From the NCBI GenBank assembly GCA_004352715.1, contig SCFE01000056.1:1098906-1162905 (forward strand): a stretch of DNA of 64,000 bases. The letters run 5' to 3'. A model generated the notes under the pieces. That model made no database searches. It was given only the letters and a program-made list of their open reading frames with translations, and was not told the DNA's origin. This document shows positions 46,913 through 57,649 of this stretch, piece by piece (the stretch's first letter is position 1; the number at the start of each line of letters is the position of its first letter). The DNA comes from Hofstenia miamia. Its lineage: Eukaryota > Xenacoelomorpha > Acoela. Position numbers and translations under genes: made by a program.

Positions 46913-47163
46913 CTATTTGTGAGGATGTCCAATTATTGTTAATCGTCTTTAACTAAATAAATCCTATCATCGCATGGACTATTAAAAGAAACAATGACCA
47001 TGATTTTCACTACTACGTTCCATATAATTTAAATAAAATTATAAATTCAATTGTCATAATTAATATACTACAAACTAGAGACTACATGTGAATCAAATGC
47101 ATGTTGAAATCAAATGTTTAAGTAAATATCAAGCAACAATTGAAATAATTGATAAAGAGCTAC

Positions 47164-47340
47164 GTACTGGTATATCATGAATAACTTTTAATCCATGTGA
47201 AGACAAAGACGCTTCTGCCAAATCTCTTTCCTTTTTCAAACACGATATCATTTGCTGATTGTGATCAATTTCACGTTTAAAATCTTGCTGACGAGCAGTT
47301 AAATCGCTTACTTGCTGAGACAAAGTCTTTACTAAATTTT
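47164..47340 (-). CDS. CCDC57: CCDC57-like, exon 8
   Basis: Acceptor TTTTTAG|AA. Encodes NLVKTLSQQVSDLTARQQDF, KREIDHNQQMISCLKKERDL and AEASLSSHGLKVIHDIP. The donor is ambiguous: GTAGCT after base 47164, or GTACGT after base 47168. The first goes with the exon 9 boundary given here, the second with an exon 9 start five bases inward. Both keep frame. Confidence 0.85.
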
Positions 47341-47523
47341 CTAAAAAACAATGTCTAGGAATGTCAATTCAAAGAAATTGCGTTTTGAAGAAGTTCTAGA
47401 GTTTAAACATGTAGAGGAAAAAAAGCAATAACTGTTTTACCAATTAATGGTTTGCTATGCATAACACTATAAACGGTTATTTTAGACACTGGATGCATGT
47501 TGAAAGAAAACAAACATGCTTAC

Positions 47524-47648
47524 CCGACTGAAGAGTTGTGCTAGACTGCTGAAGTTCAAATTTTCGTTCAACATCTAATACCATCTGCTCTTTCTCCCGC
47601 TCCAACTCACGCTGGGCTTCAATTGCAATTTGCAATTCACGTTTATAT
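47524..47648 (-). CDS. CCDC57: CCDC57-like, exon 7
   Basis: Acceptor TTTATAG|A, donor CAGTCGG|GTAAGC. Encodes YKRELQIAIEAQRELEREKE, QMVLDVERKFELQQSSTTLQ, S: a classic coiled coil. The final G joins AA of exon 8 to give glutamate. Confidence 0.9.
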
Positions 47649-49212
47649 CTATAAAACCATTCAAAAAATTTGTTCAGGTAATAGTCATTGTTAAAAAAAC
47701 AGAAAGATGAAACCAAGTCAATGAATACTTGCGTGGGGACATGGGCAGTCATAATAGTTTTAAAGTGCGTGCAGACATTTCAGAATTACGTTCGCAAAAT
47801 TTTTCCATTTTGGTTACATTTTAGATATATAACTGACCATTAGTTCTTCAACAACCACAAAACTTCTTTTTCTTTTTTTTGGAGGAGCAAGACACTTTTA
47901 ATGGGCTGTTGTATCATATTCTATGCATGTAAAATTATGATATCTATTCCAAAGAAATGTCGGGGACAATAACTTTAAGTTTTGTGACTTTTTGAATGAA
48001 ACAAAGTAATCAATGAAGCCAGTTGAGGTCAGTCATAATTCTATGAAAATATTTTTTACAATAACGATCAAATTTTTAGCAGTTACACTATTTTCGCACT
48101 TTTCAAACAGTAGCAGTGAATGACACTAAAAATTACTATGCAAAATGGGCATAAAAACATTTATTAAGAGAAACAAAGGGAATTTGAACAATAAATTATT
48201 GTCCTCCAGAACACTATTGCTTGGATTCTCAACAAAATTAGGATAATATTATAGACATATTTGAGTTGATTATGCAAACATAAGTTAGTCTTGCCAGTAA
48301 TGCCATCGACATCATCTTTGCATATGAATACATGAAGTAAATCTCACAGGATTTTTTAGGGATCAATAGAATTCGCTTTGGACATGGGTTCAGCATTTTA
48401 TGCAAGATACCATGTGAACTATTTAACAAACTATTGCTAAAAATTTCACTAAGAAGTTCCTCTCCATTTCCTTTTTTACAAATATAACTCCAAGCAAATG
48501 GATGTATTAAAGCATAGCATATTAAAATGTAGCAGTTCTTTTTAGTGTTGCTGAACATTTCTACAATTTACTATAGGAAAGACCGCGGTATTAGAAAATA
48601 CCATGGTATTTGAGTTGGTATCGTATAGCACTCAGGTCTAGAAATTTTATTGTATTTCCTTATTTTACTCAGGTCATTGTTAAAATAAGACTGCTTTTAT
48701 TTGACGAATTACTATGCATCTTTTCAGTATTCCGCTGATCGGTGAAAATCCGATGTACCAACTCATAAAAACTCCATAGATCCGGATCCAAACAAAATAA
48801 TCGAACCATGGTTTTTTTTATAGTTTTCATTGGAGATAGTATTATACTGGTTGAAAATTGAAATAGGACGTTTATCAACTCGAACCACTAATATGTCTAC
48901 CTCAAAAATTAAAATTATGACAATAGGCTCGTTATAGTTTGCAAGGCAAAATAATCAATTTTTTTCTAGACGTTTTTGTTAACTACAACATATATATATA
49001 TATATATATATTCTAATAATACGACAATATCACAACTGTTCGTAAAAATGGTTGAAGCTATGAAATCATTTTTATAGAAATGGTGTATTTATACGAAAGG
49101 CGTTTTAGCAAACAATAACTCAAATTCCATCTATATTACTTTCCAAAAAACATCATCAATGTTATTGCTATAGATAGTCCATTATTAGTAGAACCATTAA
49201 GAAAAAAGTTAC

Positions 49213-49371
49213 CGTGCAATATCTTCGCGTTTTGTTTGTAACTCAAACTTATATTTATTGATGACTTCTTCACAACGCTGCACTTCGTTGTTTTGATTAT
49301 TCCGCGCATTTAAATCATCATTTTGCAGTAGCTTTAACTCTGCTTTCAATGTCTCGCATTTGTGTGAGAGT
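49213..49371 (-). CDS. CCDC57: CCDC57-like, exon 6
   Basis: Acceptor TGCTTTAG|A, donor GCACG|GTAACT. Encodes LSHKCETLKAELKLLQNDDL, NARNNQNNEVQRCEEVINKY and KFELQTKREDIA. Terminal CG plus A of exon 7 gives arginine. Confidence 0.9.
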
Positions 49372-50106
49372 CTAAAGCAATACAAATAAAAATCCTGCAT
49401 GGACTATGTTTACAAACAAATAATAAATATGTACTATATCTCGATCAGTGCAAAAGTAGTAAATTGACATTGAAGTCAGCGAGCAATTGAAAAATTAGAA
49501 AGTGCAACAAAATTTATTGTGAGTTGGTTGCATATTTCCAATCCGGACAAAAGTATCGAAAGTTGCTTGAAAACGTTAAAATAACTTAATGAGCCCTTAT
49601 CAAAACAAGACCAAGAGGGCCCTTGTTGCCCCAGCCAAAGTGCCGCCTCAGCCTCCACCAGAGCTGTAAGACTGCCCGCCACTAGCAAACTTCAAATCCA
49701 AGTTAAGAACCCTGAGCAGTTACGCGAGTGAAACCACTGAGTGACCATTGTGGTTGATTACATTTATTCTTATCTAACTAATTAGTCATAACCTGTGTTT
49801 CTTTTTTGGGTTGCTTCAGTGATCAATAGGGAGATATTAGCTACTTTTAATGTTGCAACTCATAAAGCCATGCTCGCATTTCTGCAAGAAACAAACGGCA
49901 TTCTTTCTATATTTAATAATTATAACTTTATTGCCATACTAAAGTTTGTTCATTAACCCAAAATTCTGATTTTATGGAGATGAAAGTGGTCTACCGGGAT
50001 AACTGTCAAAATTTTATGGATTAAATCGCAATATGTACTACTACTTTAATAGACTCGAATATAAGAATACTATCAGTAGCATTAAAAGAATTTATAATTA
50101 ATAATC

Positions 50107-50708
50107 AGGCCTGTCAAAAGTTACGAACAATGTCCGCGGAAATATTTTCAATGTGGAATAATGCACACCGAAGGCGCATGAGTAATTTGGGGGTCTGGGG
50201 GCCCCATCCCCCAGGAAAAAATTTGAGAATTTAAGATACAATTCCGAGCATTCCGTGCAAGTCAAGAGTACCACTTTAGAAATATCAGAGATATCAACAG
50301 AGATATAAATTTTTATAATTAAAAAACCTTTTTTTGATTAACTTGGCCCCATTTGTATTTTAAAATGAAACAAGTGAAGAAATCTAGGCATTCAACATGT
50401 TCTATTCTTTCGGAACAGATTTCAAATAAAAACAAGTACACTTATATACACAAAGAAACATGTATTAACGACTAGAAAATGAACTACATTACAGTTTATG
50501 AAATGCAGTGAGAGCATGAACTAAGTAGCATGTATGGAGATCACAAAAGCACTAAGGATTTTGCAGTTTTCTACGTTTACATAACAAATCAAGACCCCCG
50601 CACCCCGCACTCCCTACTTTTATTGCATATTTTTACAAATTTCGAGACCCATCTAAAATTTCACCAAAACCGCGGATTTCCGTGTTTCCGCAGAAGATTG
50701 ACAGGCAT
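50107..50708. mobile_element. ~600-bp hAT-like MITE with internal GC hairpin
   Basis: Terminal repeats AGGCCTGTCAA and TTGACAGGCAT (10 of 11 match when inverted) are flanked by TAATAATC and GAATAATC, 7 of 8 identical. A second inverted pair, CCGCGGAAAT / ATTTCCG, sits just inside. At about 50190-50220 there is a very stable hairpin CTGGGGG CCCCAT CCCCCAG. No ORF. Confidence 0.65.
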
Positions 50709-51199
50709 GAATAATCGCCCACATGCGTTCATCATGATAGTGACTCGAATTTTCACAATCTTGCTCAAGATGTTATAAATTCAATCACATCGAAAACTAT
50801 AACTGTTTCGCCTTGGTACTATTTTAAACAACATTTACCCGACCAATTCTCCTTAATTGACTCTGCCCACAAGTGGAAGAACCATTCATTCACATTTAAA
50901 ACTAGCTCCACGGCTCCAAGTCTAGCTTTGCGTTCCCACAATTATTTCGATCAACAAATTGTTTAAAATAGGTCCAATCCGAATGTTACTTTCACTATCA
51001 ACTTTATTATACAAAAACAAGGCCGTATAATTCAAATTCAAGCTTTCCTTAAGTCGCCACATGGGATTTGCAGTAAATGTCGTAATGACTTATTAAACAT
51101 CAGCATGGCAAAAAAACTACAGAAATATCTATCTGAGCCTTAAAATTTCATGAACATCATACCAGTATCGACGTCTACTAGATTCAACCCTATACCTCT

Positions 51200-52418
51200 G
51201 TGCAACTGTGAAATTTGTGACGTCAGCATCAAATAATAAAATTCGCCGCAAGTTAGTAATTTTTGTGAGAAGAATTCTAGGAGGTACATCAGTAGATTCG
51301 GGCATTGGATCGAAGTTACATAATAGAGACAAAGATTGCGCAGAATATTTCGACTGTATCACTTGTGATTTTGAGTTTACCCTGACTGAGAGCGGTGATG
51401 ATTCAATGCCAAGCGACTTAGTATATTGTAACAACATCGAAGATTTCATCAACTTCTTGTGTAAAAAAAGGCAAGTTGATAAAGACTCTATAACTATTCA
51501 ATTGGGAATCGACAGTTGTGGAAATTTTTTGAAATTTTGCCTCAACATCATTTCAAAAGATTCAAAACAGTTATCAAAGAAATTGATCAATCAAGCGATG
51601 TTGGACACCAGCGTAAAGAAACTTGTCATTATTGCTATTGCATATAATGTAAAGAGAGTTGATAAAATCAACTTTAACTACATCTGTGCTGTTGACTTGA
51701 AAATGGCGAACATTTTATGCGGACTTTAGTATTTTCTCAACAAGAAGAATGTACAATGACAAAGCATCTGAGAGTTGTGTCTTCGAGCCATTGGTTCAAG
51801 GAGTAGAGATTAATGCTGATCCAAATCATCGCTCTCCCTGAATTATATCTTTTACTGAGAATAGTGAACAAGATTTCAAAGACTTATCATGTTCTCCACC
51901 AAATGAAGCCATGGAATGGCTTGACCAAATCGGGAGTGTTCATCCAAAACTTCAAAATGGCGAGTTTACTGGCAATATGTGCCGAAGATTATTGAAGCGT
52001 GTTTATAATCTACGAGTCACAAGTCTGCGCAGCACGCAAGGTTGATTGACAAATTCTCCAACTTGTTTTCTGCATTCAATGAGGTTGTTGACTAATCTTT
52101 TAGGAAATGCCTTTATCCTGATTTTGAACAGACTAAATATTATGTGCATTCATTTTGACAATGAAGAGGTTAAGCAGTTCCAGAAAACATAATTACAAAT
52201 CTGACTCAGTCACTCAGTGTAACACCTGCAGTTCATTTGATTCAATTTTGCAAACTCAAGAAGTGCAGTTTAGCTAGGTTCAGCGAACAAGCTTCTGAAA
52301 CCGTTCACTGATTTCGATCAAATGTGGACATCTTGTGGAAAAGTTAGCCATAATCATGAAAAATTCAGATCACGATTACTTGATTGTGCAATTCGTTATA
52401 ATTCACGTCACCAATAGA
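51200..52418 (+). pseudogene. ORF remnant of an unclassified transposon family
   Basis: The longest intact frame, 51208-51729 (173 aa), includes SITIQLGIDSCGNFLKFCLN and FNYICAVDLKMANILCGL. After frameshifts come LPELYLLLRIVNKISKTYHV (51827 on), NGEFTGNMCRRLLKRVYNL, SVTPAVHLIQFC and RFSEQASETVH, then KFRSRLLDCAIRYNSRHQ at the end. From memory this order (DSGxxFFKV, ATDLKLANI, PELHLLxGxVN, GGxFxGNxCRxLL, TPKVHxVxxH, FSEQAxExVH) occurs in many uncharacterised repeat ORFs of cnidarians, flatworms and aphids. The biochemical role is unknown. This copy is broken by several frame changes. Confidence 0.6.
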
Positions 52419-53640
52419 CATTTTTAATTATTATCTATTCAAACATTCCTGTGATTCCTCTTATGAATATTACAGCCTTAGTCCATTGTTTAATCATGTA
52501 CTTTGTAGGCTACTTTTTTACATGCTACTTATCCATTGCACATGATCTACTCGTATTTATTCTTTGTTCTGATATAAATACTTCATGTTTCTAAGTCAAC
52601 AATACATATATAAACCCATTTTAAGATTATTATTATAATCGTTTTCTTAATTATGATCATTATTGTGCGATAGACGTAAATCATAAAAATTGACTAAAAA
52701 TAATGTTTACACTTTCAAGAAAGTAAATTTAACTTTTAGCAGTAGCTATACTTCTAACTATTTAGATTTATAACTGATTAACTTGTTAATAAATAGTATA
52801 AAAATGGGCGATTTTAGTGAAAATCGATATCTATGATTTGTTCGAAAATAGCTCATGGGAGATTTTTGCAGACATATCATACATAAAGTTGCATGCATAG
52901 AGGATCACAAAAATACAACACAATAAGGGGTCACATTTTTTGTTTTAAAACATCTTCCGATGAAGTGTGGCCTGGTACATCATGAAGAATCTAGTGCAAG
53001 AGACACAACCAGATATATTCACCAGATCCAGGAACTCCTCAAAAAGTAATGGGTGAGTATGGACCATGAATACTTCGTCTAATTGTCCGATTCCATGACA
53101 ACAAGGTTACACACTGTCTTAAAAGTAAAAGGAAACATGTCAAAATATTGACACTAAGTGATTACGGAACAACCAGTGAGCTCCACCACTGACTTTTTAT
53201 TTAGTAATTTGTCATTTTTCCTCTTGTAAAGATTTCAATTGCAAACACTACATTGTTGATTTGTATTTACTATTTACATAATTGTATTTCCTATTTATAT
53301 CAATTGTACGGAAATAAAATAAATTAAAATAATAATAATTATTATTAGTATACTTAAATACTTAGTTTGGAAGAACTAGTAGGGACCTGCCTGACAAGAC
53401 TATAACGGTCCCAAGTCAATATTATACTATTAGATTTCTAACAATTGAAGTCCCATTGTTCATTTGTGATCCCACGACACCACGTCTATTAGTTACATCG
53501 CCTACGCCAATGTTTTAAATTGAGCACCAACTAGCATTCAAACAGATTAAATAGAAAAACAAAGACATTTAAACATTTTGAATGAAAAAATCTGATTTTT
53601 CAGTTAACAAGCATTTTGGAAACTAGAAAAAGCTATTTAC

Positions 53641-53841
53641 TGTTCATAAGCAGCGTCTTTGCAGCGAATTTCTTCGAGATGTTTGGTTTTTAATCTGGAG
53701 TGTTCCTGCTGTAAGGCTTCCAATTGAAACCTCAATTCTCGCGAACGGTTGTTTAAAGATTTTTCTGTTTCCGCTGCACTCTTCTGTAAGTTTATCAAAG
53801 CAACTTCTCGCTGACGTGCAGTTTTATCCAAATCTTCATTT
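53641..53841 (-). CDS. CCDC57: CCDC57-like, exon 5
   Basis: Acceptor TTGTAG|A, donor GAACA|GTAAAT. Encodes NEDLDKTARQREVALINLQK, SAAETEKSLNNRSRELRFQL and EALQQEHSRLKTKHLEEIRC, ending KDAAYE. Terminal CA plus A of exon 6 gives glutamine. Confidence 0.9.
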
Positions 53842-54243
53842 CTACAACAAAATAACATTTAGAATTGTAATAACACATTTATGTTAAAATATTTTAAAAT
53901 CTATTGTGTAAACATTCGATTAGATATATTATGTGTCTAGCATGGCAAACGTTGCACAAAGAGCAGCAATGGGTTGATTTGAGTGGTGTAACATTAGCGT
54001 AGGATAACCTTTGAAGAAAATGTCATTGAAAATGAATAAATATTTACTAATACAGTTATAACCACGAGTTCTTAATTAGAAAAAATTTAATGACGATGCA
54101 TGTATTTGAAGCGTGTGTTTAGAATCGAAAATTGTGCCAGTGAATTGATGTTCATAAGATGAAAATAACTGTCGCATTAATAATTACATGGCATTGTTCG
54201 GTAGTTGTTAAAGCGGTTGATATTGAGCATGAAGGTTATAAAT

Positions 54244-54279
<36 letters not shown>

Positions 54280-55220
54280 ATCAATTAAGTGATCGCAAAA
54301 TCGATGAATATTACAAAATCAAAATGAGGACTACTGATAAGTAATTGAAAAACTATGAATTCAAAATTTAAGGTGCAACGTAAACTAACTGAAAGTAAAT
54401 GTACAATATGTTTGAATATTACTTATGGGATTCTGAAAGAACGTGGAAATTAATGAGTGATTAATTGCGAAAACAACAAGCAAAGTATAATGTTTATAAT
54501 TCATTAAGGTTCTGAAGGACCAGAACTTATTGGGCCTAGACAAGGGTATTCACAAAGTACTTGATGTTAAAATATTGTATTGGAGAATATCGAAAGTTGT
54601 TACTTGAAAATACACACTTGACACTTATCAGAAATTCTTGCAAGTACTTGACATATAAATTGTCACGTTTGGTTCTTTGAGTGGGTCTTAGATAGTTTCT
54701 TCCTCCACAGTGGCCAAATTAAAGATAAAAAATTCAAGCAGCAATTAGACGACTTTTGGCTTTATAGACTAAATCAACAACAGTTGAAAGATTTTTTAGT
54801 AAATCATGAATAAACTTAGTCCACTTAGAGGGAAGCAAAATCCACAAACTAATGAAAACTTTTACAGGTTATCATCAAAATAATGATTGATCTTGATGAT
54901 ATGAAACAACTTGAAATACTTTATAATACACACTTTTTCAAGTACTTGACTCTACTTGATACTTGGTAAATGGGATAATTGTTAATAGTCTGACATAGAC
55001 CACTTTCATTCCATTTGATTTTCTCACAGTCCGCTACAGTCCCACACTTAACGACTCTTTTGCCAAAAATCAGCGAAAACTATTAATATAATTCTTTAAT
55101 GAAATATATATTCAAGAATTCCCAATAAATCCCATGGGATGTTACACAGGCTACTTAAATATGTATGAGATTCTAGGCATATAAGGATTACAAAAAAAAT
55201 ATAAAAAAGTAGATTAATAC
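53842..55220. other. CCDC57 intron 4
   Basis: Contains a (TA)n tract at 54246-54278, repeated AAGTACTTGA words (54554, 54642, 54940) and the coding-like segment 54670-54813. Confidence 0.5.
54670..54813 (+). other. Coding-like remnant, unknown transposon-type ORF
   Basis: A plus-strand open stretch reads WFFEWVLDSFFLHSGQIKDK, KFKQQLDDFWLYRLNQQQLK, DFLVNHE and TAA. About 60 bp further, in the same frame, IMIDLDDMKQLEILYNTH is readable. The composition is protein-like rather than AT noise. Flanking AAGTACTTGA repeats suggest an element, but I cannot name it. Confidence 0.3.
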
Positions 55221-55295
55221 TTGGCATTTAGTTGACTTTCTTTATTTTCGAATTCTTTTCGTGCTTCACTCAACTCATTCATCAAGTCTTGAATT
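55221..55295 (-). CDS. CCDC57: CCDC57-like, exon 4
   Basis: Acceptor TATTTAG|A, donor GCCAA|GTATTA. Encodes IQDLMNELSEARKEFENKES and QLNA. Separated from exon 3 by a 42-bp intron whose read-through would also be open, adding 14 residues. Confidence 0.85.
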
Positions 55296-55337
55296 CTAAA
55301 TATAAATTGAAATATTTGATGCTCAACTAATAAATAC

Positions 55338-55495
55338 TTTGCGTCTCTTAGTGCTAACAATTGGCGATTGGTTGTTTCATCCTTGGTTAGAACTTCTTCG
55401 TATTCATGTAAAAGACTATCCTTGCGTTCGGCTTCAGTAACGAGGGTAGACGCGGCGGAAGAGATGGCCGACAACTCTTTACTCAATATTTCAAT
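55338..55495 (-). CDS. CCDC57: CCDC57-like, exon 3
   Basis: Acceptor TTGTTTAG|ATT (phase 0), donor GCAAA|GTATTT. Encodes IEILSKELSAISSAASTLVT, EAERKDSLLHEYEEVLTKDE and TTNRQLLALRDA. The exon 2-3 junction (RNIK|IEILSKEL) corresponds to the ELKVKLLHKEL region of CCDC57. Confidence 0.9.
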
Positions 55496-56400
55496 CTAAA
55501 CAAAACATTACTAAAATAATTTCGTCTTATAACAAAATTATGGAAAAAATATTTTCATTTCGCTATAAAGTTGCTTAGATAAGTTAACGATTATATTTTT
55601 AACCGACAGATGGCGACATTGTACTGTATGAACAGAAATAGATTTAAGGAATGATATTGTTTGAATGCATTACATCATATGATATTGAGACTGAAAATGG
55701 TAAGTATTTATTCACTATTATTTGAAAAGCGGAAAAGATTGATTTGCAGCTACAGCAGAAATATGTGAAATGGTCTCCAATCTGAAATCGTTTGTAAATA
55801 GGCGTCTGCATATAAATCCTGAAAGTTATATTGAAACTGGCAGTTGGAGCAAGTAAGTTACCTTTAAGAAGGCTTGGAATGAAATCACTGATCATGGAAA
55901 AAATGTAGAAGACCTGCAACTATTGGGTGCTGAGCAGCAATTCTCAGCTTTTGAGACCTGAAAGAATTCAATTTGGATTTGACATTAATTTGCAAAATGA
56001 GCAGGTCCCTAGTGTTGACAACTTATCATCTTTGCTCGAAATTCACATATAAGTGTAAATTGTTTCCCCCAAAACTATGGATATGCATATAACTATTCTT
56101 ATTATTACATACTATTAAATGAATTATGTGGTATGTGCTGCATACGAAAATATGTGGTATTAAAGTTGTAAAATTCATTGTAGTTAGTCTAAGTACCCTA
56201 GTAAAATATGTAAACACATCTTTTAGTTTCCAAAGAATTGTAAATTATTTATCCAGCAAAGTACTTGTGTGGTTTGAAAGTTTAAATATTTATTTATGAT
56301 GAGAAAATGACGAAAAACAAATACGCTACTAATGCATATCGATAAAAGGAAAAAACTAGCTAACATTAGATTTAGACTAAAACTTGTGAAACCACTATAC

Positions 56401-56611
56401 CTTGATGTTGCGTTCAAGAAGTTGTTGATTAAGTGCAGATATTTCAATGCGATGTTGACGCTTCTGTTCCAGTGTTTCAGTCTCATGTTCGCTAATCAAA
56501 GCATGCCTTTCCACATCCATGCGCTCACTAAGTTCCACATATTCTACTTTAATTCTCATTTTATCTTCTTCCAACTGCGAAATCTCAGATTCATGTGATT
56601 CGGTTAACATT
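56401..56611 (-). CDS. CCDC57: CCDC57-like, exon 2 (within window)
   Basis: Acceptor GTTTTTAG|A, donor ATCAAG|GTATAG, ends phase 0. Encodes MLTESHESEISQLEEDKMRI, KVEYVELSERMDVERHALIS and EHETETLEQKRQHRIEISAL, ending NQQLLERNIK. Continuous coiled coil. Confidence 0.9.
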
Positions 56612-57649
56612 CTAAAAACGTTAACATAATCTACAAAAACAAACAAAAATGTAGAATGGTGATCACACTCTATCATTGCAACATCAACCAAGGATGAATA
56701 AACGACCCAAAAAATAGGCGAAAAAGAGTAATCGCTTCAAATGTAGAAACTAGTCAATAAAATATGCCCAAATGTTTAAATGCTATTAAAATACAATGTA
56801 AATACAGAAATACGACACTCAGGCAAGCAAACATGCCTGCGAATTTAAATGTAAACCTCTCAATGACTAAATACGTTGAAAAACTGCCTAACAATTCTAG
56901 TCTTGTAAGAGATTGCATGCAACACAGGAATTCCATGATAGTTTTCATGAGTATTTGATAAGAGTGCAACTAAATTTATCCATTCCATTGCAGTAGATCA
57001 GAGTGGCACTCTGACAAGGCCAGCTTTTTACAAACCAAGTATAATTGTTATCAGTTATACTGGCAAAATCCAAGTAAATATTTTCATTTTATCAATATTT
57101 CGCATTTAGTAACTTCAATTATACTTTCACAGTAGATAGAAATGAAAAGAAAAATGTTTATACTAAACAGCAGAACTATGCACATAGAAAGGCTTGGCAT
57201 TTGTTTTTCGTCAATGATTGAAAATAAAATATTTTGTAAAATATCAGTCGGAGTCAGTGGCGGATCTCGGAAAGGATCCACGTTTTTAGGTGAAAACCCA
57301 GTCACTGTCAGTTTCACAAAGCTTAGGGACATTCTTACATTTCTCCAAAAATAGCTTATTTTTCTGAAGATGCTATCGTCAGATTCCGTTTTTCTTCTGT
57401 ACCACTAATACCCATAGGCTTCCAATATATATGTAAGAAAAAATTAACGAATTGTTTTCTTTTATGTTATCAAGTTATTGTGCAATCACGTGTCTTCCAT
57501 AATGTTGCTCACACTTTCTTAGCATTTGGTAATTATAAGAGTCTTTGACACGCCATGATGAAATAGTCCAATGACAAATATTGTATGAATTAAAACAAAT
57601 ATTCTAAGTTAAATGTCATTCTGCTGTAATCTTTACAAGACGCGATGCC

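Larger units (their letters stand above)
49372..53640. other. CCDC57 intron 5, host to two transposon fragments
   Basis: Contains the MITE at 50107-50708 and the unclassified transposon ORF at 51200-52418. A small GC-richer patch at 49595-49690 reads ALVAPAKVPPQPPPEL on the plus strand, without a recognisable context. Confidence 0.5.
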
